The notes: a model not told the origin generated them from the letters alone. DNA of 64,000 nt from Nonomuraea sp. NEAU-A123 (GCF_018603905.1 NZ_JAHFZZ010000007.1:375376-439375); one strand, 5' to 3'. Shown: positions 1 to 7,998, numbered from the stretch's first letter. A program made the numbers and translations.

Positions 1-27
1 CCACTATCTGGCCCGGCTGTGTACCCT

Positions 28-61
28 GTGGCGGTGTCCGGAAATTTCCGGACACCGCCAC
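28..61. terminator. 34-bp perfect palindrome, probable terminator of the YciI gene
   Basis: The two 17-base arms are exactly complementary and meet at AAATTT, with GTGGCGG at the outer left and CCGCCAC at the outer right. It lies 35 bases past the stop of the leftward YciI gene, where a terminator is expected. A partial second copy (CCGGACACCGCC) follows at about 64-75. It has no long U-tract, which is common in high-GC actinobacteria. A binding site for a dimeric protein is the alternative. Confidence 0.6.
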
Positions 62-96
62 CACCGGACACCGCCGCCACCGAGCACCGGACGCGA

Positions 97-360
97 CTAC
101 AAGATCGGCGTCCACTCCTTGAGCAGCACCACCACATACCCGTCCACCGCCGTATACGGATCACGCCGCAGGATCTCCCGCAACTCCTCCTCATCGGCCA
201 CCTCGTACACATGCAACGCCCCGCTGTCATCCGCCCATGGCCCCGCCGTCACCAACCGCCCCTCATCACGAAGCACCCGCAGATGCTCCCGATGCGCGGG
301 CCGGGCCGCCAGCCGCCTGGGGTCGCCGTCGAACGCCATCTGCACCACATATCTCGCCAT
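97..360 (-). CDS. YciI-like (YCII) domain protein
   Basis: An 87-residue protein beginning MARYVVQMAFDGD and ending in a hydrophobic VVLLKEW segment. This matches the small ferredoxin-like YCII fold, including a conserved His in the PAHREHL segment (about residues 22-28) and the GPWADD turn typical of the family. YciI proteins are proposed to act as small cytosolic enzymes or partners, but no substrate can be assigned. The gene points away from the Crp/Fnr gene at 433 and ends near a strong palindrome (28-61). Start is ATG at 360. Family is fairly sure; function is unknown. Confidence 0.8.
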   Translation of the reverse strand: MARYVVQMAFDGDPRRLAARPAHREHLRVLRDEGRLVTAGPWADDSGALHVYEVADEEELREILRRDPYTAVDGYVVVLLKEWTPIL

Positions 361-417
361 GCCCGCACGTTAGGCCCGCCATCGAGACGGCCGCCGCATC
401 ACCCGGCACAGCCGTGG

Positions 418-433
418 TGTATCACCTGATACA
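418..433. promoter_or_regulatory. Perfect palindrome overlapping the Crp/Fnr start codon
   Basis: TGTATCA-CC-TGATACA is an exact 7+2+7 inverted repeat whose last base is the A of the ATG at 433. No Shine-Dalgarno sequence precedes the ATG, so the gene may be leaderless. A dimer bound here would block initiation. The half-site resembles Crp/Fnr-type half-sites, so autoregulation by the adjacent gene is a reasonable inference. Confidence 0.5.
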
Positions 434-1128
434 TGACGCACACGCTGGCCGCCCTCCCGATGTTCCGCGAGCTGGGCGAGGAGGGCCTGCGCAGGCTGGA
501 GTCCGTGGCGCGGCTGCGGCGCTACCCGGCGGGGCAGGTGCTCTGCACCGAGGGCGACCCGGCCGACCAGCTGATCGTCCTGCTCGACGGCCGGGTCAAG
601 GCCGGGCGGGTGAGCGTGGACGGCCGGGAGGTGGTGCTGGCCGTGGACGCCGCGCCCGTGGCGTTCGACAAGACGACGCTCCTGGTGGAGGGCACGCACC
701 GGGCCACGCTGACGGCCGTCACGCCGGTGGAGGTGGCCTACCTGCCGCGCGTGGCCGTACTGGAGGCGATCGCCACCGAGCCGTCGGTGGCGGCCCGGCT
801 GATGCGTACGCTGGCCGAGACCGTGCGCGACCTCGACGAGCGGCTCACCGACGCGGTGGTGCTGGACGTCTCCGCGCGGGTGGCCAAGTGGCTGGTACGG
901 CGCAGCGAGGGCGGCCGGGTGTGGCTGCATGCCGGGCAGGCCGGGCTGGGCGCCGAGATCGGCGCGACCAGGGTGAGCGTCAACCGGGCCCTGCGCTCCT
1001 TCGAGCGTCGCGAGCTCGTCGAGATCGGCGACGGCGAGGTGACGGTGAAGGACGTCGAAGCGCTCGCCCGCATCGCGAAGACCACCCCGGCCGACGCCGG
1101 CGATAAAGCCCGCCGGAAATACGAATAG
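433..1128 (+). CDS. Crp/Fnr family transcriptional regulator
   Basis: A 231-residue protein with an N-terminal cyclic-nucleotide-binding-like beta-roll (about residues 8-115, with GEDPADQLIVLLDGRVK-like elements), a long dimerisation helix (about 115-140), and a C-terminal winged helix (about 165-215) with LGAEIGATRVSVNRALRSF as the recognition HTH. Length is normal for the family. No cysteine cluster is seen for an Fnr-type Fe-S sensor, so an effector-binding or orphan Crp-like regulator is more likely. The start codon sits inside a perfect palindrome, suggesting autoregulation. It is next to a trehalose-phosphatase gene 42 bases downstream, possibly co-transcribed. Its ligand is unknown. 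Confidence 0.85.
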   Translation: MTHTLAALPMFRELGEEGLRRLESVARLRRYPAGQVLCTEGDPADQLIVLLDGRVKAGRVSVDGREVVLAVDAAPVAFDKTTLLVEGTHRATLTAVTPVEVAYLPRVAVLEAIATEPSVAARLMRTLAETVRDLDERLTDAVVLDVSARVAKWLVRRSEGGRVWLHAGQAGLGAEIGATRVSVNRALRSFERRELVEIGDGEVTVKDVEALARIAKTTPADAGDKARRKYE

Positions 1129-1170
1129 GCGTCTATCGGAGTCCGGCGGCCTGTTCTATCGTCACCGTAC

Positions 1171-1989
1171 ATGGCGACCTCTCGCGCACCGCTGCGCTTC
1201 GCCGAGGCGGTCTCCGCCACCGTTTCCGCGGCTCGGGAATCGGGTTTCTTCTTCGATTTCGACGGCACTGTCGCCCCCGTCATGAACGACCCGGACGCGG
1301 TACTCCCCGTCCCCGGGGCGGTGGAACGGCTGGGCGCGCTGTCGGAGCTGTTCGCGCGCGTCGCCGTCGTCTCCGCGCGCCCCGCCGCGTTCCTGCGCGA
1401 CCGCTTCTCGGCCGCCCCTGGCGTGCGGCTCTTCGGCCTGTACGGCCTGCAGACGGTGATCGGCGGCGAGATCAGGAACGCCGGGGAGGCCGAGCCATGG
1501 GCGCCGGTCATCCGCCGCCTGGTCGCCGACGCCGCCCGCGAACTGCCGGGGAAGGTGCTGGTGGAGGACAAGGCGCTGATGGTGGCGCTGCACTACAGAG
1601 CGGATCCGGCGCTGCGCGGCGTGGTGGAGAGGTGGTCGTCGGCGAAGGCCGCCGAACTGGGCCTGGCCGAGCAACTGGGCCGGATGGTGGTCGAGCTGAA
1701 GCCGCCCGTACCTGGCGACAAGGGCACGGTCGTCGCAACGGAGACCACCGCCCTGACCAGGGCCTGGTACTTCGGCGACGACCTGTCCGACGCCCGCGCC
1801 TTCGAGGCCCTGCGTACGCGCGAGGAAGGCGATCCCGAGTTCATCGGAGTCAGAGTGGCGGTGACCAACCCGGAAACAGGAGACGACCTGGCGCGGCAGG
1901 CGGATTTCACCGTCTCCGGCCCGGCGGACGTCCCGGCCATGCTCGACGAGATAATCCGCGCTTTCCATGACAAGCGGGATTCCCCATAA
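1171..1989 (+). CDS. otsB: Trehalose-6-phosphate phosphatase
   Basis: A 272-residue HAD-superfamily phosphatase. The catalytic motif I DFDGT is at residues 29-33 (Asp29 nucleophile, Asp31 acid/base), followed by AVVSARP motif II, LYGLQ in the cap region typical of trehalose phosphatases, a conserved Lys in KPPVPGDKG, and motif IV FGDDLSD. It converts trehalose 6-phosphate to trehalose, a compatible solute and cell-envelope precursor in actinobacteria. No otsA lies in the window. No clear ribosome site precedes the ATG, and TATCGT about 10 bases upstream could be a -10 box of a leaderless transcript (inference). Confidence 0.88.
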   Translation: MATSRAPLRFAEAVSATVSAARESGFFFDFDGTVAPVMNDPDAVLPVPGAVERLGALSELFARVAVVSARPAAFLRDRFSAAPGVRLFGLYGLQTVIGGEIRNAGEAEPWAPVIRRLVADAARELPGKVLVEDKALMVALHYRADPALRGVVERWSSAKAAELGLAEQLGRMVVELKPPVPGDKGTVVATETTALTRAWYFGDDLSDARAFEALRTREEGDPEFIGVRVAVTNPETGDDLARQADFTVSGPADVPAMLDEIIRAFHDKRDSP

Positions 1990-2077
1990 AAGTTATGTGG
2001 TTCATTAGAGCCGTTCACCTGGCGGTCACCGACCGGGAAAGTCCTGTCCGGTACGCGGGGCACCATACTCTGGACGG

Positions 2078-2944
2078 GTGAGCACCCTTGTCCTGGACGG
2101 CGGCCTGGCCACCCGTCTCGAAATGCTCGGCGCCGACCTGAGCGACGAGCTGTGGTCCGCGCGGCTGCTGCTGGAGGATCCGGCGCTCATCCGGCGCGCG
2201 CACGCCGACTACTACGCCGCGGGCGCCGACGTGGGCACGACCGCGAGCTATCAGGCGTCGATCCCGGGGTTCGTCCGGCGCGGGCTCGACGTGGCGCAGG
2301 CCGAGCGGCTGATGAGGCTCTCGGTCGAGCTGGCCGGACAGGCCCGCGACGAGGCCGGGGGCGGGCTGGTGGCCGCCTCGATCGGTCCCTACGGGGCCTA
2401 CCTGGCCAACGGCGCCGAATACACCGGCGACTACGACCTCGACGAGCTGGGCCTGCTCTCGTGGCACCGGCCGCGCTGGGAGATCCTCGCCTCGGTCGGG
2501 CCCGACCTGCTCGCCTGCGAGACCATCCCGTCCTACCCGGAGGCGCGGGCGCTGGCCAGGCTGCTCGCCGAGACGCCGTCGGTCAAGGCGTGGGTGAGCT
2601 TCTCCTGCCGCGACGCCGGGCACCTCAACGACGGCACCCCGATCGGCGAGGCCGCCGCGCTGTTCGCCGGCAGCTCGCAGGTGGTGGCCGTCGGGGTCAA
2701 CTGCACCGCGCCGCGCCACATCTCCGGCCTCATCGGCGCGCTCTCCGGCGGCCTGCCGGTGATCGTCTACCCCAACTCCGGCGAACGCTGGGACTCCGGG
2801 CAGGGCCGGTGGCTCGGCACCGCCGACCCCGTCGAGTACGGCCAGGCGGCCGAGGAGTGGCAACGGGCCGGCGCCTCGCTCATCGGCGGCTGCTGCCGTA
2901 CCACTCCCGAGCACATCAAGCAGATCCGCGCCCACGTGTCCTGA
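2078..2944 (+). CDS. mmuM: Homocysteine S-methyltransferase
   Basis: A 288-residue cytosolic enzyme starting LVLDGGLATRLEM. The zinc-thiolate cysteines of the S-methyltransferase family are present: Cys209 in VGVNCTAP and Cys272-Cys273 in GGCCRTTP. MmuM-type enzymes transfer a methyl group from S-methylmethionine or S-adenosylmethionine to homocysteine, making methionine. Length matches the stand-alone MmuM class rather than the large B12-dependent MetH. The GTG start has no strong ribosome site; CATACT about 10 bases upstream could be a -10 for a leaderless mRNA. A strong hairpin terminator follows the stop immediately. Confidence 0.88.
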   Translation: MSTLVLDGGLATRLEMLGADLSDELWSARLLLEDPALIRRAHADYYAAGADVGTTASYQASIPGFVRRGLDVAQAERLMRLSVELAGQARDEAGGGLVAASIGPYGAYLANGAEYTGDYDLDELGLLSWHRPRWEILASVGPDLLACETIPSYPEARALARLLAETPSVKAWVSFSCRDAGHLNDGTPIGEAAALFAGSSQVVAVGVNCTAPRHISGLIGALSGGLPVIVYPNSGERWDSGQGRWLGTADPVEYGQAAEEWQRAGASLIGGCCRTTPEHIKQIRAHVS

Positions 2945-2945
2945 G

Positions 2946-2972
2946 CGCCCCGCCGCGGCGAGCGGCGGGGCG
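2946..2972. terminator. Bidirectional terminator between mmuM and the DoxX gene
   Basis: An exact 11-bp stem (CGCCCCGCCGC / GCGGCGGGGCG) with a 5-base loop starts two bases after the mmuM stop. The neighbouring DoxX gene converges on it from the other side. There is no U-run. Confidence 0.75.
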
Positions 2973-3029
2973 GCAGAACGGGGACCACGACACCGCACAG
3001 ATCAAGCCGCGCAGGTCAGGCCGCGCAGG

Positions 3030-3458
3030 TCAGGCCGCGACGTTCTCAGGGGTGCGGCCGCGGGACCGCAGGCGGTCGAGGGCGAGCGCGCCGCCGCCGC
3101 TGAAGCCGACGGCCAGCGCGCCCGCGGCCAGCGACAGGACGAACTCGTAGCCGCCCTTGTCCACCCCGAACCCGTTGGCCCCGTGCACGAACAGGATCGC
3201 GCCCACCATGTCGAGCGCCAGCAGCGTCCCCACCACGGGCAGCGCCACGCCGAGGATCAGCGCCAGGCCGCCCGCGAGCTCCAACACCGCCACCGCCGGA
3301 GCGGCGGCCGCGGCCAGCGGGATCCCGGCCGACTCGAAGAACTTGGTGGTCCCGGCGATCCCCATCGTGGCGAACTTCTGGTAGCCGTGCACCAGGAAGA
3401 TCCCCCCGACGACCACCCGGGCGATCAGGAGCGCTACGGAACGTGACTGGTCAAGCAT
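3030..3458 (-). CDS. DoxX family membrane protein
   Basis: A 142-residue integral membrane protein with about four transmembrane segments (SVALLIARVVVGGIFLVHG near residues 7-25, AVAVLELAGGLALILGVALP, VVGTLLALDMVGAILFVHG, and FVLSLAAGALAVGF). The HGYQKF turn after TM1 and the overall size are typical of DoxX/DoxD-like proteins, which are often linked to redox or electrophile stress. It is divergent from a MarR regulator at 3544 and shares with it an exact 17-bp inverted repeat, so repression by that regulator is likely. Start ATG (MLDQSRS). Confidence 0.85.
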   Translation of the reverse strand: MLDQSRSVALLIARVVVGGIFLVHGYQKFATMGIAGTTKFFESAGIPLAAAAAPAVAVLELAGGLALILGVALPVVGTLLALDMVGAILFVHGANGFGVDKGGYEFVLSLAAGALAVGFSGGGALALDRLRSRGRTPENVAA

Positions 3459-3475
3459 GCGATCTCCAAAAGACA

Positions 3476-3527
3476 GTTGTTCAGATTTGAACCAGCACTC
3501 TAGCCGAGAAGTTCAAATCTGAACAAC
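3476..3527. promoter_or_regulatory. Paired MarR-type operator between the DoxX and MarR genes
   Basis: GTTGTTCAGATTTGAAC at 3476-3492 is repeated as its exact reverse complement at 3511-3527 (17 of 17 bases), with centres 35 bp apart. Each arm contains TTCA-GATT-TGAA, itself a small dyad. The low-GC arms stand out from their surroundings and cover the divergent promoter region. Binding by the adjacent MarR protein is the natural inference. Confidence 0.75.
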
Positions 3528-3543
3528 AAGTACACTGGACGGT

Positions 3544-3999
3544 GTGACGCACCCCCGCTGGCTCGACGAGACGGAGATGGCCGCCTGGCGTGCCTTCCTG
3601 TCCACCTCCCACCTGCTCGAGCGGCGCATCGAAGAGCAGCTCAAGGCCACGGCCGGGTTGACGCACCCGCAGTACGAGATCCTGGTACGACTGGCCGACG
3701 CCCCCGGCCGCCAGATGCGCATGACGGAGCTGGCCAGGGGCGTCGTGGTGTCGAAGTCCGCGCTGACCTACCAGATCGGGCAGTTGGAGCGGGCGGGGCT
3801 GGTCGAGCGCACCACCTGCCCGTCCGACGAGCGGGGCGTGCTGGCCGTTCTGACCGAGGCGGGCGTCAGCTGCCTGGAGCGCGTCGCGCCCGGCCATCTG
3901 GAGGTCGTCCGGGCCTACCTCATCGACCGGCTGACCCGCGGCGAGCTGGAGGCGATGACCACCGCCATGTGCAAGACGGAGCAGGCACTGCGGCAGTGA
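3544..3999 (+). CDS. MarR family transcriptional regulator
   Basis: A 151-residue winged-helix regulator. Helix-forming dimer segments flank the wHTH (about residues 35-100): MTELARGVVVSKSALTYQIGQLERAGLVER, then the wing DERGVLAVLTEAG, a classic MarR signature. The GTG start lies 17 bases after the right arm of the shared inverted repeat. It is divergent from the DoxX gene, an arrangement seen for MarR regulators of electrophile, quinone or redox stress. No obvious redox cysteine pair stands out, so the ligand is unknown. Confidence 0.85.
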   Translation: MTHPRWLDETEMAAWRAFLSTSHLLERRIEEQLKATAGLTHPQYEILVRLADAPGRQMRMTELARGVVVSKSALTYQIGQLERAGLVERTTCPSDERGVLAVLTEAGVSCLERVAPGHLEVVRAYLIDRLTRGELEAMTTAMCKTEQALRQ

Positions 4000-4003
4000 C
4001 CGC

Positions 4004-4738
4004 TCAGCCCTTGGCGGCCCGGGCCGCGCGCTCCATCTCGACCTTGGCGCTGGCGGCGTACTTGTCGACGTACTCCTGCTCCGACAGCTCCATGAGCGCG
4101 TACATGATCTCGTCGGTCACGGCGCGCAGCACCAGCCGGTCCTCCTCCATCCCGTAGTAGCGGGAGAAGTCGAGCGGCTTGCCGAACCGCACCCCGGGCC
4201 GGATCCCGAGCTTGGGCAGCGGGTGGCCGGGCGGCATCATCTCGAAGGTGTTGACCATGGCCCACGGGATCACCGGGACCCGCGACATGAGGGCCAGCCG
4301 GGCGACGCCCGTCTTGCCCTTGTACAGGCGGCCGTCGGGCGAGCGGGTGCCCTCCGGGTAGATGCCGAGGATGTTGCCCTCGCCCAGCACCCGCATGCCG
4401 GTGCGCAGCGCGGCCTCGCTGGCCTTGCCGCCCGAGCGGTCGATGGGCACGGTGCCGACGCCGCTGAAGAACAGCCGGCTGAAGAAGCCCTTGACGCCGC
4501 TCCCCGTGAAGTAGTCGGACTTGCCGAGCGAGATGACCTTGCGGCGCAGATGCAGCGGCCCGAAGAAATGGTCGGCGAACGACAGGTGGTTTCCGGCCAG
4601 GATGGCCGGCCCCTGCCTGGGTACGTTCTCCACACCCTCTGCCCACGGCCGGAAGACGACGCGGAGGAACGGCCCCAAGATGGCCTTGACCACCCAGTAG
4701 AACACCCGGCCACCTCTTCTCGAGAGCGCTGTCAGCAA
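4004..4738 (-). CDS. 1-acyl-sn-glycerol-3-phosphate acyltransferase (PlsC-like)
   Basis: A 244-residue LPLAT-family acyltransferase. The catalytic HX4D box is NHLSFADHFF (about residues 50-60), and the substrate-binding motif YPEGTRSPDGRLYKGKTGVARLA follows. An N-terminal hydrophobic stretch suggests membrane association. The family acylates lysophosphatidic acid or related glycerolipids in phospholipid synthesis. Its position suits Rv2182c of M. tuberculosis (from memory). The stop is five bases from the convergent MarR stop. The exact acyl acceptor cannot be read from sequence. Confidence 0.85.
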   Translation of the reverse strand: MLTALSRRGGRVFYWVVKAILGPFLRVVFRPWAEGVENVPRQGPAILAGNHLSFADHFFGPLHLRRKVISLGKSDYFTGSGVKGFFSRLFFSGVGTVPIDRSGGKASEAALRTGMRVLGEGNILGIYPEGTRSPDGRLYKGKTGVARLALMSRVPVIPWAMVNTFEMMPPGHPLPKLGIRPGVRFGKPLDFSRYYGMEEDRLVLRAVTDEIMYALMELSEQEYVDKYAASAKVEMERAARAAKG

Positions 4739-4799
4739 GCAAAGTCATCTTCGCATCTCAGGACGGATGCTCCTACCTCACCTCTCGCACAATCCCCCT

Positions 4800-4816
4800 C
4801 GATCGTGCGACGATCG
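4800..4816. promoter_or_regulatory. Perfect dyad in the acyltransferase/carboxylesterase divergent promoter
   Basis: CGATCGT-GCG-ACGATCG is an exact 7+3+7 inverted repeat in the 114-bp gap between the two divergent genes, 36 bases before the esterase ATG. It is a good candidate operator for an unidentified regulator of lipid-related genes. Confidence 0.45.
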
Positions 4817-4852
4817 GGCAATTCCGGGATGAAATCCCTTCGAGGAGCTGTT

Positions 4853-5611
4853 ATGCCGCTCATGCCAGGCGCGGAGCCCTATCACCATGAAGCAGGTCAG
4901 GTCGGTGTACTGCTGTGCCATGGCTTCACCGGCACGCCGCAGTCACTGCGGCCCTGGGGCGAGTATCTGGCCGGACACGGGGTGAGCGTCTCCCTCCCCC
5001 GCCTGCCCGGACACGGCACCACCTGGCAGGAGATGAACCGCACCCGCTGGGATGACTGGTACGCCGAGGTGGAGAAGGCGTTCGAGGACCTCCAGGGCCG
5101 CTGCGCGGAGGTGTTCGTGGCGGGCCTGTCGATGGGCGGCTGCCTGGCGCTGCGGCTGGCCGAGGTGCATGGCGAGGCGATCAGAGGCGTCGTGGTGGTC
5201 AACCCGTCGATCACCAGGGACGTGCCGCTGCTGATGCTGGCGCCGGTGCTCAAGTGGTTCCTGCCCTCGGTGCCCGGGGTGGCGAACGACGTCAAGAAGC
5301 CGGGCGTGACCGAGCTGGCCTACGCGCGCACGCCCGTGAAGGCGGCCGCCTCGCTGCCCGGCCTGTGGTCACTGGTCCAGGCCGACCTGGTGAAGGTGAC
5401 CCAGCCACTGCTGGTCTTCCACAGCACGGAGGACCATGTGGTGAAACCCGCAAGTGTGGCGATGATTCGCCAGAACGTACCGCAGGCCACGATCGAGGAG
5501 CTTACCGATAGCTACCATGTTGCGACGCTGGACAACGATGCCCACAGGATCTTTGCCGGTAGCCTCGACTTCATCCGGACACATGCCTCGGTACCCTTGC
5601 AGAGGGACTGA
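4853..5611 (+). CDS. Alpha/beta hydrolase, carboxylesterase (Est30-like)
   Basis: A 252-residue cytosolic hydrolase. The oxyanion HGFTG is at residues 23-27, the nucleophile elbow GLSMGG puts Ser93 in place, Asp lies in the HSTEDHVV loop, and His in SYHVATLDND, a complete triad like small bacterial carboxylesterases. It probably hydrolyses short or medium acyl esters. ATG at 4853 is chosen because GAGGAG lies 6-11 bases upstream and the alpha/beta fold starts right after it; the open frame continues upstream but has no homology-like content. It is divergent from the acyltransferase, suggesting a lipid-remodelling pair. Confidence 0.85.
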   Translation: MPLMPGAEPYHHEAGQVGVLLCHGFTGTPQSLRPWGEYLAGHGVSVSLPRLPGHGTTWQEMNRTRWDDWYAEVEKAFEDLQGRCAEVFVAGLSMGGCLALRLAEVHGEAIRGVVVVNPSITRDVPLLMLAPVLKWFLPSVPGVANDVKKPGVTELAYARTPVKAAASLPGLWSLVQADLVKVTQPLLVFHSTEDHVVKPASVAMIRQNVPQATIEELTDSYHVATLDNDAHRIFAGSLDFIRTHASVPLQRD

Positions 5612-5657
5612 TCGCACCCAGGGGGAAGTCGCGATCGCTGCGGAGAGGCCGATCTAG

Positions 5658-6119
5658 GTGACGCCCCAGAGTGACGAGGACGAGGTCTGGCGGCAGATCG
5701 TCGCGTCCTTCAACGACACAGCCGAGCCCGACTCGGCCCATCAGCCATGGCCGGACAGCGAGAACGTCCCGGTCGAGCCCGCCCACCGCGTGCTGAAACC
5801 CGCGGCCGACGAGGACGCCGACGTGGAGGCGGAGCAGGGCGACGAGGACGACGACCTCGACGAGGACGGTGAGGGGCGCTTCGAGCCACCGGTGCCGCCG
5901 CCCCTGCCCAAGCTCGACCTGGCGACCAAGCTGGCCTGGGTGGCGCTGTTCGGTGGCCCGGCCTACCTCCTGATCGCCGCGATGGCCAACTGGCAGATGG
6001 AGGGCTGGGCGCTCTTCACCGCCGTGGCCGCGTTCATCGGCGGCTTCGTGGCGCTGGTGGTGCGGATGGGCGACGGCCCGCCCAACGACTCCGGATGGGA
6101 CGACGGCGCCGTGCTTTAG
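5658..6119 (+). CDS. Conserved actinobacterial two-TM membrane protein, acidic N-terminus
   Basis: A 153-residue protein of unknown function. The first about 75 residues are hydrophilic and strongly acidic (a run DEDDDLDEDGEG), followed by a proline stretch and two transmembrane segments (about residues 93-113 and 119-137, with a Gly-rich GGFVALVVRMG). It ends with a short acidic tail. The GTG start has a purine-rich upstream stretch. It follows the carboxylesterase by 46 bases and may be co-transcribed. Cytosolic placement of the acidic tail is inferred; no function can be assigned. Confidence 0.7.
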   Translation: MTPQSDEDEVWRQIVASFNDTAEPDSAHQPWPDSENVPVEPAHRVLKPAADEDADVEAEQGDEDDDLDEDGEGRFEPPVPPPLPKLDLATKLAWVALFGGPAYLLIAAMANWQMEGWALFTAVAAFIGGFVALVVRMGDGPPNDSGWDDGAVL

Positions 6120-6144
6120 GGCCGGCGCACGTCTTGGAGACCGG

Positions 6145-7254
6145 CTAGGAGTTCAGCGAAGGGTCCCTGGGCCCGAACGACTCCACCACGTCGGTGTAGC
6201 GCTCACGGGCGTCCACGGCATGGCCGACCGCCCAGACCGTGCCCTTGCTCGCGAGGTAGGTGGCGGCCTGCAACCGCACGCTGTCCTTGCCCTTCGCGGC
6301 GTCGCCCCGGATGATCTCGCAGTCACCCTTCTCGCAGCGCATCATGAACGGCTCGGCCGCCCGTGACGGGTCGAAGCCGGAGATCCAGAAGCGGCCCTTG
6401 CCGTCACCGGTGACGCCGTAGAGACGCGACTCGGTCTCGGGCAGCTTCTCCCGCTGCCAGCGCTTGCCATTCCACGACAGGACGAGCGGATCGACCTCGT
6501 CGGCCCCGCGATAGACGCCGCCCACGGCCAGCGCCCGCTTGGCGCTGTCGACCTGTACGTCGCGCAGGTAGCCGCCGGGGATCTCGGGCACCGGCATGGC
6601 CTTCCAGGCGTCGCCGGAGTAGTGCATGATCAGCGGCGCGCTGCCGGTGTCACCGACGGCGAACCCGTTGGACACCGCGTAGAGCGCGCCCTTCTCCTTG
6701 GTCTCCTGGACGCTCCAGGCACCCGCCTGGCCGGTGAGGATGAGCCCGTAGTCGTCGCGGCTGCCGACGGCCACGACCCGCCCCGGGCGGGCGTCGATGC
6801 CGCCGAGCCAGTCGCCCGCGCGCATCCCCTGCGCCCTGACCCGGTCGAAGCCGCCCGCGTCGCCGTGGGCGAGGTAGGGCAGGCCGTCGTGGCCGTCGCC
6901 CACGGCCCACACGTCGGACGGCGAGGTGGCGGCCACGCCGCGCAGGTTGCCGGCGCCGGTGGCATCGCGCAGGGTCACCTCGGACCAGCTCGTGCCGTTC
7001 CAGTGGCGGACCGTGCCGCGGTTCTTCCACACATCCCAGATCTCCTGCTGGCCCACGGCCCAGACATCGCCCGAAGAGAGCGCGGTCACGTCGGAGAGCG
7101 AGCCGTCGGCGTCCAGGCGGACGCTCGTCGACTGCTGCCACGCCTCAAGCGTGGCGGGGTGGGGATCGGCATGCGCGGCGGGCGTGACCTGCGACAAGGC
7201 CACGGACGTCGCCAAGATCAGGGTGAGCGCACGCCGCTGAAAGCGACGGGTCAT
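6145..7254 (-). CDS. Secreted protein with WAVG-type beta-propeller-like repeats
   Basis: A 369-residue protein with an N-terminal signal peptide (MTRRFQRRALTLILATSVALSQ, cleavage near AAHA-DP). The mature part contains repeated SSGDVWAVG, SPSDVWAVG and GTVWAVG motifs, consistent with BNR/kelch-like beta-propeller blades. Exported proteins of this type are common in actinobacteria and are presumed to bind ligands at the cell surface. No catalytic motif is visible. An upstream in-frame TTG at 7260 exists, but the ATG at 7254 gives a standard signal peptide. Function unknown. Confidence 0.75.
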   Translation of the reverse strand: MTRRFQRRALTLILATSVALSQVTPAAHADPHPATLEAWQQSTSVRLDADGSLSDVTALSSGDVWAVGQQEIWDVWKNRGTVRHWNGTSWSEVTLRDATGAGNLRGVAATSPSDVWAVGDGHDGLPYLAHGDAGGFDRVRAQGMRAGDWLGGIDARPGRVVAVGSRDDYGLILTGQAGAWSVQETKEKGALYAVSNGFAVGDTGSAPLIMHYSGDAWKAMPVPEIPGGYLRDVQVDSAKRALAVGGVYRGADEVDPLVLSWNGKRWQREKLPETESRLYGVTGDGKGRFWISGFDPSRAAEPFMMRCEKGDCEIIRGDAAKGKDSVRLQAATYLASKGTVWAVGHAVDARERYTDVVESFGPRDPSLNS

Positions 7255-7292
7255 GAGCAAATGCTACGGGTTCGCGACCCACCCCTGCTCCG

Positions 7293-7985
7293 TTAGGGTC
7301 CGACTCGCAGTTCGGCGAGCACCGGCAGGTGGTCGGTGGCGGCCCCGAGGTCGGTGTCGGAGGCGTCCGCGCCGCCGCACGAGACGACCGTCAGACCGCG
7401 CGCGGCGAACACCGTGTCGATGCGCTCGCGCGGCTGCCGGGCCGGGAAGGTCAGCCCGTCGCCGCGGGGCGCGGCCGGATGGCAGTCGGTGAGCTGCCCG
7501 GCCAGATAACGCCAGGTGGGCTCGGTCTCCTGCTCGTTGAGGTCGCCGCCGATCACGATGGCGGCGCCGTACGCGCCCGCCGCCCGCCGCATCAGCGTCA
7601 TCGCCTCGTACGCGTGCCGCAGCCTGGCCGCTCGGTGCAGGTCGAGGTGGATCGAGCCGACGGCCAGCGGCACCCCCTCGACGCGCAGGACCGCCACGGC
7701 CAGCCCGCGGATCTCCAGGCCGAGGAACACCTTCAGCGCGTGGTGCTCGGCCCCCAGCACCTCGATCCCGGGGCGGACGAGCACGGCGACGCCGCCGAGC
7801 CTGCCCCCGGCCGCCACCCGCAGCCCACACGCCTCGGCCAGCTCGCGCCGCCGGCCGCGCCAGTTGAGGAAGCGCGGCGCCTCCTGGAGGCACAGGATGT
7901 CGGGCCGCATCGACTCGATCACGCGGATCAGCGCGGGCACGCTGTCACGCAGCCCCCGGACGTTGTACGTGGCCACGCGGAGCAT
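7293..7985 (-). CDS. Endonuclease/exonuclease/phosphatase family protein
   Basis: A 230-residue metal-dependent hydrolase of the EEP fold: TYNVRGL and CLQE near the N-terminus (metal-binding Asn and Glu), SIHLDLH, GGDLNEQETEPTW (catalytic Asp/Asn), and TDHLPVLAEL (catalytic Asp-His) at the end. The set of motifs is complete, so activity on a phosphodiester is likely; DNA, RNA, lipid head group or inositol phosphate cannot be distinguished. ATG at 7985 is chosen because the fold starts there. It sits 13 bases downstream of the glucokinase and is probably co-transcribed. Confidence 0.8.
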   Translation of the reverse strand: MLRVATYNVRGLRDSVPALIRVIESMRPDILCLQEAPRFLNWRGRRRELAEACGLRVAAGGRLGGVAVLVRPGIEVLGAEHHALKVFLGLEIRGLAVAVLRVEGVPLAVGSIHLDLHRAARLRHAYEAMTLMRRAAGAYGAAIVIGGDLNEQETEPTWRYLAGQLTDCHPAAPRGDGLTFPARQPRERIDTVFAARGLTVVSCGGADASDTDLGAATDHLPVLAELRVGP

Positions 7986-7998
7986 CGCGCGGAACCGG

